A stretch of DNA of 64,000 nucleotides from Candidatus Heimdallarchaeota archaeon (lineage in GTDB: Archaea; Asgardarchaeota; Heimdallarchaeia; Heimdallarchaeales; Kariarchaeaceae): contig JASBSB010000001.1 in the NCBI GenBank assembly GCA_030149205.1, forward strand, positions 838,712 to 902,711, read 5' to 3'. A program made the position numbers and the translations under genes. Under the pieces are notes generated by a model that saw nothing but the letters and a program-made list of their open reading frames with translations, did not search any database and was not told where the DNA came from. The stretch's first letter is position 1, and the number at the start of each line of letters is the position of its first letter. Positions 27,874 through 37,505 of the stretch are shown one piece after another.

Positions 27874-28491
27874 ATGGCAAATTTGCTTACCCATCCTTCG
27901 AAAACACTTCTTCTCAAATATTTCCTAACGTATGGATTGGTGTTTATATTGATTTTCTACATTCCAGGAATCCTAATTATCACTGTCATACTCGAATTGG
28001 CACAGTTTTATGTTTTAGTGCACATTGCCAATAGATTTTTCTTTGTGTCTTTACTATATTTGGTTGCAAATTTATTTATATACCCATATTTAATTTACAA
28101 ATATTTTTCCACAATTAACTTCGAATTTCTGGAAAATGAATTACACTTGCATCGGGGGTTAGTGACACAATCCTCTAAAATTGTACCCTATAGGACGATA
28201 ACAAATATCACAATAAAAAGAGACCCTTTAGATCGCCTTCTTGGAATTGGAACCCTACTAATTATGACTGCTGCATCCTCAAATACCAACACTAGCAAAG
28301 CAGAGGAGAATTTTTCAGGAATCCCAGCTGACCAACTTTCAGATATTCAATCGTTTATCCTAGGTAACATACAGCGGTATTCTGAAAATCCAGGGACACA
28401 CAATGATTTACCTAAACAACCAGAAGAAAGGATACTTGAACAAGTTAAGGAAATTAACAAACTGCTTCAAAAGAGGATGGGTGTTTTATAA
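27874..28491 (+). CDS. Membrane protein with bPH2 (DUF304) domain
   Basis: 205 residues from ATG. Two or three helices (about 14-60 and 62-80) precede a PH-like bPH2 domain with the motifs FLENELHLHRGLVTQSSKIVPYRTITNI and RDPLDRLLGIGTLLI, the hallmark of the YdbS/YdbT family. A charged tail follows. Overlaps the next start by one base (TAATG), so translation is coupled. Function of the family: membrane proteins of unclear role, sometimes in stress operons. Confidence 0.8.
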   Translation: MANLLTHPSKTLLLKYFLTYGLVFILIFYIPGILIITVILELAQFYVLVHIANRFFFVSLLYLVANLFIYPYLIYKYFSTINFEFLENELHLHRGLVTQSSKIVPYRTITNITIKRDPLDRLLGIGTLLIMTAASSNTNTSKAEENFSGIPADQLSDIQSFILGNIQRYSENPGTHNDLPKQPEERILEQVKEINKLLQKRMGVL

Positions 28492-29396
28492 TGTCGGAGA
28501 TAGATTACATTCTTAAAGCAATGCAGCATGAGACAAGAAGAATGATTCTAGAATTACTTGAGACTCAAGAATTGACTCATGCTGAGCTATTACCGTTATG
28601 TGATAATTCAACAGGGAAGCTAAATTATCATTTAAGATCTCTGGAGGGGATGATAGGAAAGAAGGAAACTAAATACATTATCACTGAAAAGGGAAGATTG
28701 GTGTTGCACTGGATCAGGGAGATCGAAATTTCTGAAAAAAAATCAACAAAGCCAACAGTTCACAGTCATAATGAGAAAATTTACCCTGCAAAATCCTTAA
28801 GAAACAAATATATAGTGAAAAATATATTTTGGCTTCCAATCGAACTTGTTGTGTTTACAATCATTCTGGTTATCCTTTACTATTCATTCATTTTTCTAGT
28901 ATTTTATCTTGAGAACAAAATAACCATATCTGCACAGGATATCCTAAGATATATCCCCAACCAAAGCTTGGTAATTGAGTTTTACTTATTTATTATCTTT
29001 TTCTGGATCATAGCTAAGAATATATTTGTGGTATTTTATGTACCCTCAATAGTTTATGAAATTACGGATACTGAGATTATCGTGCAGAAGGGTCTGATAA
29101 CCAAATCATCTAAATTTGTCCCATTTCGAACCATTGTAAACTTAGAAGTTCACCGAGGTTATTTTGACAGAAGATTTGGAATGGGATCTATTCTGATATC
29201 CACTGCTGGGAAACCATTTCCAGAAGAGACGATGGAGGGCCTAGTTGAGGTCGAGGAGGTGAGAGAACTTTTGCTTAAACAAATTCGGTTGCTGAACCCT
29301 CCAGAGCTGATAGAAAAAAGGAAAAACTGGGCTCTAGAGAAGATTTCTCAAGAGTTCGATACGACCATAGAAATACTTACCCATGATAGCAATTAA
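28491..29396 (+). CDS. Winged-helix plus bPH2 (DUF304) membrane protein
   Basis: 301 residues from ATG. Residues 1-85 are an ArsR-like winged helix (MQHETRRMILELLETQELTHAEL and GKLNYHLRSLEGMI), a basic linker follows, then two helices (about 122-150, 162-190), and a bPH2 domain with TEIIVQKGLITKSSKFVPFRTI and YFDRRFGMGSILIST. So it is a DNA-binding domain tied to the membrane and to a PH-like sensor or scaffold. Probably works with the bPH2 protein encoded just before it, whose stop it overlaps. Confidence 0.8.
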   Translation: MSEIDYILKAMQHETRRMILELLETQELTHAELLPLCDNSTGKLNYHLRSLEGMIGKKETKYIITEKGRLVLHWIREIEISEKKSTKPTVHSHNEKIYPAKSLRNKYIVKNIFWLPIELVVFTIILVILYYSFIFLVFYLENKITISAQDILRYIPNQSLVIEFYLFIIFFWIIAKNIFVVFYVPSIVYEITDTEIIVQKGLITKSSKFVPFRTIVNLEVHRGYFDRRFGMGSILISTAGKPFPEETMEGLVEVEEVRELLLKQIRLLNPPELIEKRKNWALEKISQEFDTTIEILTHDSN

Positions 29397-29622
29397 CAAT
29401 TGGTTTAAATCAACAAAAATATATTTTATTAAAAGTCAAGGATCAACTTACCTTAAGTCCAGAGGCCGTTAATACTAAGATACTAATATGTTAATTTAGC
29501 CAAACCAAGAAGGTTAAAGAAGTTTAATTCGAATAATATTGGGATGTTTTTTCAGCAGGAATAACCAAACATGAAAATTGATTGCTCAACACGAATTTGA
29601 CTAATTGAGTATTGGCAACTTA

Positions 29623-30840
29623 TCACTTAGTTCTTTTAAAATATTCGTTAAGCTTTTTCCTATAATACCAAATAATGTAAATCCCAATAATAGTAACAAA
29701 TGAGCTCACAATAAGAATTATAGAAGAAATGTCTGAGTTAACTGTCCCAGATGATAAGGGACTATGTACTGCCTCCCTAATAACTTTTACAATACTGTTT
29801 GAGAATGAACCATAAACATCGACAAGGTAGAATGTTAGCGTCCAGTTTATATACAGAGGATGTGCTGGTAAGGAGATACTGGCATACCCAGCGTCTGCTG
29901 CAAACACCAAAGGGTCGTTATCATCAATTTGGATGAATGCATTTTTGACAGCAGTGTTATCTGTACCCGTCCAGTTTACATCAATCTTATCTCCAACTTT
30001 GTATAGTGTGTTTTCGTCAACCGAGAAATAATCTACAGTGGGTCCCTGCACATCGATTGGAGGCCTAGTTTTAGTTATAGTGACATTATTATACCCAAAA
30101 TCACGCACAGAAACTTTTACTGTTACATTGTTTTCGGGGAACTCATTTGGTGTAACTAAAGACCTTGACAATACTTTTGATGCGGGAGAGAATAAACTGT
30201 TATAAATGAGTTGATCTTTGAACCAATATGAAACAGTGGCAAGTCTAATAAACTTATTGTCAGTGATAGTTAAATTATAAGGGACATTGGGAGCTGCAAG
30301 CATTGCTCCTGGATAATAAGTGAGGTTGAGGTCGAGACTAATTTGAGGTAGAATGATATCATTCGATTTAACCAAAAAATAATAGTTTTTAAATTTTGGA
30401 GCAATAGACTGGTTGAAGGGAGAAATTTCGACAGCAAATGTTGTGTTTTTAGGATACATATTCTCTGTTTGGCGTTTTGTTGCATTTAATAACCATTTAC
30501 CTGTCGATATTTGTTTAGGCGGATCAAATGGTGTATCAATTGAATAAAACTTTAGAGTTCCATTGATGTATTCTCCAGTAAAAATATCTGTAATATCGAT
30601 ATATACCTGCAAGCTTTGGTTCTGATATACAACCTTAGGACCAGAAAACGAGATGTTTGCAACTGATGTATAATTAGCAGTTTGTAACCTATTTTTCATC
30701 GTAGTTGAATTCATAGTCTTAAATTTTAGACCATCTGATATTATGTTTTCAGGGTTTCCAAGCACAATGTATGGATTTGTGAACATTAAAATCAGAGTTA
30801 ATACCCAAATTGAGCTTATTTTCTTGTACTTCAATTTCAT
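29623..30840 (-). CDS. Secreted Ig-like surface protein with C-terminal anchor
   Basis: 405 residues from ATG. Signal peptide (SSIWVLTLILMFTNPYIVLG), then three or so beta-sandwich domains. The last, about residues 270-350 (GPTVDYFSVDENTLYKVGD start), is a clear Ig/FN3-like unit. Then a helix (SIILIVSSFVTIIGIYIIWYY) with a basic tail. Many N-x-S/T sites. It directly follows the gene at 30841-31254 (TAG then ATG) and shares its transcript. Adhesion or envelope role inferred. Confidence 0.7.
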   Translation of the reverse strand: MKLKYKKISSIWVLTLILMFTNPYIVLGNPENIISDGLKFKTMNSTTMKNRLQTANYTSVANISFSGPKVVYQNQSLQVYIDITDIFTGEYINGTLKFYSIDTPFDPPKQISTGKWLLNATKRQTENMYPKNTTFAVEISPFNQSIAPKFKNYYFLVKSNDIILPQISLDLNLTYYPGAMLAAPNVPYNLTITDNKFIRLATVSYWFKDQLIYNSLFSPASKVLSRSLVTPNEFPENNVTVKVSVRDFGYNNVTITKTRPPIDVQGPTVDYFSVDENTLYKVGDKIDVNWTGTDNTAVKNAFIQIDDNDPLVFAADAGYASISLPAHPLYINWTLTFYLVDVYGSFSNSIVKVIREAVHSPLSSGTVNSDISSIILIVSSFVTIIGIYIIWYYRKKLNEYFKRTK

Positions 30841-31254
30841 CTAATTATCACCATTTAATGTTATTACTTCTAATAACTTTCGTGAAGACTGAGTTGAGAA
30901 GTCATCCATTTTCATAATTCGGTTTTTCATTTTGAAAATCAAAATGGCAGAAATCAATATAGGTGTGAAACTATTAACAATATGAAGATCTGTGAAAATA
31001 ATTTGTTTTTTAAAAGAGGAAGAATTAACATTGTGTGTAAAAGCATTTGTTTCTAAAATTCTTAATATGAGATACGAGCTTTCTAAGTTTTTTATGTTGG
31101 AACTATTATTTAATTGAGTATAAATATAAATTTGAGATTGATCAGAGTTATTGATCTTAGTTAAACCATTAATATCCTTATTTAAAGAAAACTGAGATGT
31201 GCTGAAATGCTCAGCAGAAATCAAAATTATACTCAATATTAATTTTAAATTCAT
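30841..31254 (-). CDS. Small secreted or membrane protein
   Basis: 137 residues from ATG. N-terminal signal-like helix, an asparagine/serine-rich middle with several sequons, and a second hydrophobic helix (FTPILISAILIF) followed by a basic tail. First gene of a two-gene operon with the Ig-like surface protein. Family not recognised. Confidence 0.5.
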   Translation of the reverse strand: MNLKLILSIILISAEHFSTSQFSLNKDINGLTKINNSDQSQIYIYTQLNNSSNIKNLESSYLILRILETNAFTHNVNSSSFKKQIIFTDLHIVNSFTPILISAILIFKMKNRIMKMDDFSTQSSRKLLEVITLNGDN

Positions 31255-31670
31255 AAAAAAAATATTCTATTCATTATTATAAACTTTCTCAGTCAAGGAG
31301 TAAAAAATGTAAAAGAATAAAGAAGGCAAAATGACTTAAAGGGATTTCAAATAAAACCACAATCTAATCACCATTATCTGAAAATATAATCGAATTTCTA
31401 TATCTTGGTGGTTTGGAAAAGCATACAAAATTATCGGATAAATTTAACAAAAACACCCTTGAATTAAATTTTATTTATGACAAATCTCCCTATGTAATTT
31501 TATTAAATTATGATATTATCCCATTCAGACTAATTTCAGGTTTAGTAATCACTCAATTAAAATTAGAACAAATCAACATAAGTTGATGCAGGAATTTTAT
31601 AGGATAATCAGAGCAAATTGAGGATAATTCAGCGATAAAGGTTATGTACCAAATAATTAATGGAAATTAA
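31255..31670. other. AT-rich intergenic region
   Basis: 416 bp between divergent genes. A plus-strand frame near 31390-31585 stays open for about 66 codons but has no proper start or SD; see the rejected list. Otherwise nothing. Confidence 0.35.
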
Positions 31671-32603
31671 TTGATTCAGAAGAAGCTAAGAGGGTACCTC
31701 TTTGGATCAGCGCTGGGAGATGCAATGGGTAGAGACCTAGAATTTGACTCCTATAAGCAGATTCTAAGGGGATGGGGAAAGGATGGGATGCTTGAGCCCC
31801 CGAAATCCTGTCACTGGACTGATGACACTCAGATGATGCTGGCAATAGCAGATGCAATTATTGAGTCTGACCTTGATGATGATGAGCTGATACTTGAAAA
31901 TACAGCAAGATCATTTGTAAACTGGTTGAGAGATCCTGGACACGCACCAGGGGGAACCTGCATCAAAGGTGCAAATAATCTGAAGAGGGGAATCCATTGG
32001 TCAGAATCTGGGGTAAAAGAATCTAAGGGGTGTGGGAGTGTGATGAGATCAGGTATCTTAGGATTCTTTTTTGATCCCCCTAGACTAAACAGTCTCTCCT
32101 CCAAGATAGGAAAGATGACACATGGGCATCCAACCGCAGATGCGGCATGCGTTGCTGGCTCACTTATCATCTCGTATGTTAGAGATGGATTGGAGCTGGA
32201 TGAATGTTACAGAGAGATCAGAGAACAAACAGAAGGCATCTCAGACAGGTTCACTGAGCTACTTGACCGTTCCTTCTGGTTGGCAACCCATGAGAAACCA
32301 AGCTATGAAAATCTGATATCGATAGGAAGAGGATGGGTGGCAGAGGAGGCATTCTGTATGTCATATTACTGTGCGTTGCAATATGAAAATGATTTCAAGA
32401 AGGCAATACGACTTGCAATCAACCATTCAGGAGACTCTGACAGTGTCGGTGCAATTACAGGGGGAATATTAGGTGCACTCGGTGGCTATGAGTTTGTCCC
32501 ACCAGAGTGGGTCAGAAGACTGAGGGAGAAGAAAAAATTGGAACAGTACTTTCAAAGGCTAAAGATAAAAATAAAGGATAGAACCCCTAAGAACAGAAAT
32601 TAA
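31671..32603 (+). CDS. ADP-ribosylglycohydrolase family protein
   Basis: 310 residues from TTG. The DraG/ARH-type metal site is complete: GSALGDAMG at the start, WTDDTQMMLA, GCGSVMRS, GHPTADAAC and NHSGDSDSVGAITG. These residues hold the two Mg2+ ions that cleave ADP-ribose from proteins or related compounds. Soluble, cytosolic, of normal family length. No ADP-ribosyltransferase partner lies nearby, so the target is open. Confidence 0.9.
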   Translation: MIQKKLRGYLFGSALGDAMGRDLEFDSYKQILRGWGKDGMLEPPKSCHWTDDTQMMLAIADAIIESDLDDDELILENTARSFVNWLRDPGHAPGGTCIKGANNLKRGIHWSESGVKESKGCGSVMRSGILGFFFDPPRLNSLSSKIGKMTHGHPTADAACVAGSLIISYVRDGLELDECYREIREQTEGISDRFTELLDRSFWLATHEKPSYENLISIGRGWVAEEAFCMSYYCALQYENDFKKAIRLAINHSGDSDSVGAITGGILGALGGYEFVPPEWVRRLREKKKLEQYFQRLKIKIKDRTPKNRN

Positions 32604-32805
32604 AATCTGGGAGTTAAAAGGGAGATGATCATCAGATTATAAATAAAAGGGAAGATCAATGAATATCCAGCATATAGAGGACAGATCTGAAAGCTGCTTA
32701 GCAAAGGTATGTAGGTTGGAATATCAAGTATTAAACTAAAGATATTTTAGAGGATAGAGCTTGTAAAAAAATTATAACAAATTACTATTCAATTTGGGTT
32801 TATTG

Positions 32806-32931
32806 TTAATGTTTCTCATTTTTGTCTGCTGCGCTCTGTGAACGTGATTTAAATTCTTCGTTCTTCCCTGTCTTGTCAGCATGACTTTGTATTCTTGATG
32901 CGGATTTTTTATTCATCTTGTCTTTTGCCAT
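32806..32931 (-). CDS. Mini SMP/LEA-like peptide (41 residues), copy 1
   Basis: A very short gene found by eye: ATG at 32931 with a strong SD (GGGGGTGAC just upstream), 41 residues ending in a TAA. The core SASRIQSHADKTGKNEEF and then KSRSQSAADKN repeats the 'A.RIQS.AD.TGK..F..R.QSAADKN' pattern of seed-maturation-protein (SMP) LEA units. Very hydrophilic and likely disordered; probably a desiccation- or stress-protective peptide. A close relative lies at 40909-41028, on the same strand at the other end of the biosynthetic operon. Confidence 0.75.
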   Translation of the reverse strand: MAKDKMNKKSASRIQSHADKTGKNEEFKSRSQSAADKNEKH

Positions 32932-33162
32932 TTTGTCACCCCCTCAATTGGTTGTTGTTTTCACGCAAGTATATAAATATTGATTTTATTGATTTTTACT
33001 CCTGAAAGTTTATTGTAGTGATGTTAAAGACCTTCATTTCAATATTAGGAACTAAACCACTGCCATGGAATTTAGTGGTTAATGTTAGGAATGCTTACCC
33101 TAACCTGAAAATCACGGTACTTTTTAGATGGTGTATTAAATTATTATTAGTTAGTTTGTAAG

Positions 33163-35280
33163 TTACCCACCCACTCTATGAATACTCCATCCTTCAAACT
33201 TCTGTTCATTTATGATTCTTCTTCCGTCCAGAATCAAATGCTTTGCTGTGTTAGATATCTGCATAGGTTCAAGCATCCGAAATTCTTCCCATTCCGTAGC
33301 TAAAATTATAGCATCTGATTCTTCCGTTGCCAATAAGACTGAACTGTGTAGTTGAAGATTGCTGTTATAAAAGCCCTGTATTTGATCACTTCGTGATGGA
33401 TCATATCCCTTTACAGTTGCCCCTAAACGAAGCAAAGTGTCTACTATGACTATGGATGGAGCATTCCGAACATCATCTGTATTTGGTTTAAAAGTTAATC
33501 CTAAGACAGTGATCACCTTCCCTTGCAAGTTCTTGTAAATTGATTGAAGTTTTTTCACTGGCCAGAGTTGTTGAGACTCATTAGTTTTTAGTGTTGCAGG
33601 AAGAATTTCAGGATGTAAATTCTCAGCATGAAAGGTAGAGACAAGAGAGGAGAGGTCTTTTTTAAAACATGACCCTCCAAAACCTATTCCAGGGTTCAAA
33701 AATCTTGGGTTGATCCTGTGATCTGAAGTTAGACCTGTTTTAATCCTGTCAAATGAGATATCTGTCTTTTCAGACAACCCTTCTGTTAATAAGGCAACCT
33801 CATTGATAAATGAGACCTTGCTAGCTAGAAAAGCATTCGAAACATATTTTGTGAGTTCAGCATCTGTGATGCCCATTTCAATTATTTTAGAACCAAGTGA
33901 TTCATATAATTCAACACAAATTTTTCGTGATTCCAAATCTTCTGTTCCAAATACCATTCGATCTGGATAAAAGAAATCCTTTAATGCAGTTCCCTCACTT
34001 AAAAACTCTGGAACCATTGCAAACCCAAAATCAGTTTTATGTGACTTTCCGGTTGACTTTTCGATCTGAGGAATTAAGAAAGAATTACAAGTTAAGGGTG
34101 GGACAGTACTTCTAACAACTATAGTCACTCGTTTTTCGGATGAAGAGATAATAGAACTAACAAGGGACCCAGCACCTCCAAGCTGTGAAAGGTCAGTAGA
34201 ACCATCGTTCGCAGATGGAGTACCCACACAGATAAGCATCACATCAGGAGTAATGTTTGAAAGTTCCGCAGGATCTATAGACTCAGGATATCTTCCCTCT
34301 AAATCTAAAAAATCCATTAATTCGGGGAGACCTGGTTCGAGAAAAATGGGGTTGCGTTCGCGAGTTTGTAGAATTTTGTGTTGATCCACATCTGTAAATA
34401 TTATGTTATGACCTAGCAAAGCCAGTCCAAAACCCGAGATTAATCCCATATATCCCATTCCGACAACTAAGACATCTAGTGAGTCTTTACATTTCTGAGA
34501 TAATTGGATAAATCGTCTTTGCAGCGCTGTATTCTTTAATTTTAAAGTTCTATGTTTGATAATTTCTTCAAATGGTTGAAGCTCTCTGCCTAGTATATGT
34601 TGCATTAAAGCATATATGGAATTGATCCTATTTTGCTCATTTAAGCCATTTATTTTAAATTTAAATTGCCTTAGTTTCTGTTTTATTTTGGGGTCAATTA
34701 ATGAATCGTAGGCATTAAGAGGAAGATAATCCCTGTTCAACGTGGACTGAGAGAGAGTCAACAAATGCTTATGCGTCAAGAAGAGGTGAAATTCGGCGGA
34801 GTAATAATCAGAGTTCATCAAATCATTCAAAACAAGAAGAAAACATTCTATTGACCTGTTAGAATGATATGTATATTTCGTATTAGAGACATTATTGAAG
34901 AATTTGAATTTCTCTTTTAATTCAGCCTGAAGATCTCCAGTGGCATCATAAAGGATCATTTTATTGATATCCGTTTTATTAATTGTTTCCTCTAAGAGAT
35001 GAAAATGTGTAGAAATTGAGCTGGTAAAGTGGACATCATAATCAAGGGTATCATTTGACACTAAGATAAGTTTATCTTCATATTCTATTGCTTCATAACC
35101 ACATAAACTTTCGATTATCTTTGATTTGATAGATTTGAAATCCCTGAAACTTGAAATCACAATTACATCGATGTCATGTGGTTCAGAGTTTATCTTTGTT
35201 TCATAGAGTGAAGAACCAAATTGTAAAATACCTGAAACTTCAGGTATTCCCTTTAAGACAGATACGATTGCATTATCCAC
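33163..35280 (-). CDS. Nucleotidyltransferase-UDP-glucose/GDP-mannose dehydrogenase fusion
   Basis: 705 residues from GTG. Residues 1-260 are a separate domain with nucleotidyltransferase signatures: FGSS (22-24), HDIDV (D36, D38) and LDYDV (D80/D82). Residues 265-705 are a complete nucleotide-sugar 6-dehydrogenase: GMGYMG (274-279), CVGTPSANDGS, VVRSTVPP, VPEFLSEGTA, central helix ELTKYVSNAFLASK, catalytic C538 in GFGGSCFKKD, and GLTFKPNTDDVRNAPS. It oxidises a nucleoside-diphosphate sugar to its uronic acid. The fusion to a nucleotidyltransferase is unusual. Last gene of the operon, with its start overlapping the kinase end by 8 nt. Confidence 0.85.
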   Translation of the reverse strand: MDNAIVSVLKGIPEVSGILQFGSSLYETKINSEPHDIDVIVISSFRDFKSIKSKIIESLCGYEAIEYEDKLILVSNDTLDYDVHFTSSISTHFHLLEETINKTDINKMILYDATGDLQAELKEKFKFFNNVSNTKYTYHSNRSIECFLLVLNDLMNSDYYSAEFHLFLTHKHLLTLSQSTLNRDYLPLNAYDSLIDPKIKQKLRQFKFKINGLNEQNRINSIYALMQHILGRELQPFEEIIKHRTLKLKNTALQRRFIQLSQKCKDSLDVLVVGMGYMGLISGFGLALLGHNIIFTDVDQHKILQTRERNPIFLEPGLPELMDFLDLEGRYPESIDPAELSNITPDVMLICVGTPSANDGSTDLSQLGGAGSLVSSIISSSEKRVTIVVRSTVPPLTCNSFLIPQIEKSTGKSHKTDFGFAMVPEFLSEGTALKDFFYPDRMVFGTEDLESRKICVELYESLGSKIIEMGITDAELTKYVSNAFLASKVSFINEVALLTEGLSEKTDISFDRIKTGLTSDHRINPRFLNPGIGFGGSCFKKDLSSLVSTFHAENLHPEILPATLKTNESQQLWPVKKLQSIYKNLQGKVITVLGLTFKPNTDDVRNAPSIVIVDTLLRLGATVKGYDPSRSDQIQGFYNSNLQLHSSVLLATEESDAIILATEWEEFRMLEPMQISNTAKHLILDGRRIINEQKFEGWSIHRVGG

Positions 35281-35761
35281 CTACCAGTTCCTCCATTTGA
35301 TTGCTTGACATTTCAAATTCAACCTCTCCATCAAATATCAAATTTGGGTTCCAGAAGTTGGAATTAATTAATTTGCGTAACTCATCATCCAACCAAATTA
35401 TTGTTTCATTTATATTAGACTTCCAAGGATAGGGGGTCAATGGTTGAACTGCATTGACCCTTTTTAGGCAGGTGTTTACAGATGTTGAGACAAAAATAAC
35501 TTTGAAGGCAGATTTTGAAAGTGCCTGTTTAACTGCATGTCGGTGTACCCCAGCACCGCTAAATTCTAAAACCATGTCTAAGCTGTTTTCACATGCCTCT
35601 AGGAATTTTGACCATGCTAAGTACTCACCTGCAAAAGACCCGTCACTGTATTCAATGCGTAGCTTATCTATTTGCACAGTTTTAAAGCCCAACATCTCTT
35701 GTAACACCTCCATTATTGTCGATTTACCAGAGCCTATGTTTCCAATTATTAGAACCTTCAT
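35273..35761 (-). CDS. Small P-loop kinase-like protein
   Basis: 162 residues from ATG with a GAGGA SD. Walker A GNIGSGKST at residues 7-15; a following FKTVQIDKLR carries the acidic residue typical of small nucleotide or sugar kinases; DMVLEFSG and VIFVSTS are the next strands. It lies inside the operon, overlapping the dehydrogenase start, so it is likely to phosphorylate a sugar or another pathway intermediate. Exact substrate not readable. Confidence 0.75.
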   Translation of the reverse strand: MKVLIIGNIGSGKSTIMEVLQEMLGFKTVQIDKLRIEYSDGSFAGEYLAWSKFLEACENSLDMVLEFSGAGVHRHAVKQALSKSAFKVIFVSTSVNTCLKRVNAVQPLTPYPWKSNINETIIWLDDELRKLINSNFWNPNLIFDGEVEFEMSSNQMEELVGG

Positions 35762-35762
35762 C

Positions 35763-36785
35763 TCAGTTATTCCTCACACATTCTAAAATTTTTATCTCAT
35801 TATTCAAACTATAAGTCTCGGAAATTCTAAGATCAGTTGAGTTAATGAGTCTTAAATACTCAGCATAGGTTCTCTCCTTACCCCCAACCAACACCAACTG
35901 ATTAAGTTGAAGGAAAGGATTGTATCGATTATCATCACTCAACCGCTCTATAATAAGGAGTTTCCCCTCTGGGTTGAGAGAATCTAAACAGTTTTTCAAG
36001 ATGTTTTGTGCCTTTTCATCTTCCCAATCATGTAACACCCTTGCAAGAATAATAATATCACTTTTTGGTATATGATCTTCAAAGAATGAGCCTGAGACAT
36101 ATTCCAATCCGGAATGATAATTCAATTCTTGTGAAATTTTAATCGTTAGTGGCAGATCAAACAAAACTAACCGATTATTTTTGTTGGAGCAATGAATAAG
36201 TTGAAGCAATCCCCCAAAACCTCCTCCCACATCTGTTATGATTGAATTTTCAGAAAAATTATAGACAGAATTAATATTATAGTAATCTAGTATTGCATAT
36301 ATATGTAGAGCCGAATAATATACCTTTAATTTTTCGGGTTTTGATTGATACCATTCAAACAGGGAAATACCATAAAGTGAAGAAAATTGCTCCTTTCCAC
36401 TTTCAATAGCATCTTTTAAGGATCGCCACACTAAATTTTGTTCATCTCTCCAAAAAAGCAGGATATTAATTGGATTAAGTACATCATTACTGACAAACAG
36501 TTTTCCAAGTTCTGTTAAAGCAACTTCTTGATCAATTAAAGATACAATTCCTAATTGATCCAACGCTTCAGTTAGTATTTTAGTTGAATCTAGACCAGAG
36601 TTAATTTTTCCTGATAATTCGGTTATAGTTAACGATTTTGAAACTTCTAATTGCTGAAATAGACCAAGCTCCCAAGAACAAATAATGGTTTCAGTTTGCC
36701 AATACACTGTAGAAATAGTAGAAAATTGGTTAAGTCTGGTTGAAAATTTTGTGAGTACACTTAACACTGATGATGTAGACAACAT
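35763..36785 (-). CDS. SAM-dependent O-methyltransferase (Methyltransf_2 type)
   Basis: 340 residues from ATG directly after the upstream TAA. An N-terminal dimerisation winged-helix-like region (ELSGKINSGLDSTKILTEALDQLG), then the SAM-binding Rossmann fold with ITDVGGGFGGLL, VLFDLP and an ARVLHDWEDEKA motif holding the His-Asp catalytic pair, then GKLLIIERL. This is the family of hydroxyneurosporene and plant-type O-methyltransferases, which methylate small molecules. Its place in the operon suggests it caps a sugar or metabolite hydroxyl. Confidence 0.85.
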   Translation of the reverse strand: MLSTSSVLSVLTKFSTRLNQFSTISTVYWQTETIICSWELGLFQQLEVSKSLTITELSGKINSGLDSTKILTEALDQLGIVSLIDQEVALTELGKLFVSNDVLNPINILLFWRDEQNLVWRSLKDAIESGKEQFSSLYGISLFEWYQSKPEKLKVYYSALHIYAILDYYNINSVYNFSENSIITDVGGGFGGLLQLIHCSNKNNRLVLFDLPLTIKISQELNYHSGLEYVSGSFFEDHIPKSDIIILARVLHDWEDEKAQNILKNCLDSLNPEGKLLIIERLSDDNRYNPFLQLNQLVLVGGKERTYAEYLRLINSTDLRISETYSLNNEIKILECVRNN

Positions 36786-37505
36786 TTAAACCCCCACACA
36801 GTCAAGTACCATGATTGTCGAACCTGTTTCATCAATTATTTTCTTTTTACCCTCTTTGGTTTCAACTAATGCCTGTCCATTATAAAATGGCTCTACCCAA
36901 TTAAATCTTTGTTCATAAATTGAAGAACCTGATATATCCGAGTGGAACCACCCCTGTTGATCCTTACACCTGGCAAAACCTTTGTGAAATACATCTAAAT
37001 CTAAAAAACTCTTGTTGTTCAAAAAGTTACCATGAGTGTCAATATGCTTACAACGACCAGATGGTAACCTTACAACCGCATAATCATCCTTAAAATCACC
37101 CACATAACAATAGTTTGATTCATAAACCCTCTCACCTTTTAAGTTAATGTGGAAATACCTGTTGGCATTATCCCTCACAACACACCTTTGATATTGATAA
37201 TTCCCACAGAAACTATATCTCTGAGGGTACAACGGTTTTCCATCTGATAAAATATGATACCACCCCATATCAGAGCTAACAGCAGCTCTTTCTTCATAAT
37301 AACCAAAAGTTCTTAAAAATCTCTCTTTATAAGCAGGTGAACCATCCATATTGATATGATATGCACCCGAAGAATCTACAACAGGTGCAAGCCCAGGATG
37401 GTGAAATTTTAGAACCTCTTTGAACCTTTGTGAATACAATGGGTTATTCTTATAGATGTGATAGGTTTTATCCTTGGATACAGTTGTGTCATTCCACCTA
37501 GGCAT
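36786..37505 (-). CDS. WG-repeat-like beta protein
   Basis: 239 residues from the ATG at 37505; the SD AAGGTGAT lies 5-6 nt upstream, which makes this better than a start 9 nt earlier. About five or six repeats of roughly 40 residues follow the pattern YHI...G.P.Y..RF..VG.F..G.A.V....G..H, the WG-repeat or related KWG family. No signal peptide. Members occur beside methyltransferases and radical SAM genes in bacteria, function unknown. Here it sits between exactly such genes and overlaps the radical SAM gene end by 8 nt. Confidence 0.7.
   Translation of the reverse strand: MPRWNDTTVSKDKTYHIYKNNPLYSQRFKEVLKFHHPGLAPVVDSSGAYHINMDGSPAYKERFLRTFGYYEERAAVSSDMGWYHILSDGKPLYPQRYSFCGNYQYQRCVVRDNANRYFHINLKGERVYESNYCYVGDFKDDYAVVRLPSGRCKHIDTHGNFLNNKSFLDLDVFHKGFARCKDQQGWFHSDISGSSIYEQRFNWVEPFYNGQALVETKEGKKKIIDETGSTIMVLDCVGV

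Noticed and set aside
31390..31585. 66-codon plus-strand open frame ending in a TGA near 31585
   Set aside because: No ATG, no SD and biased to Ile/Leu/Lys/Asn codons as expected for AT-rich spacer; could be a small gene, but there is no positive support.
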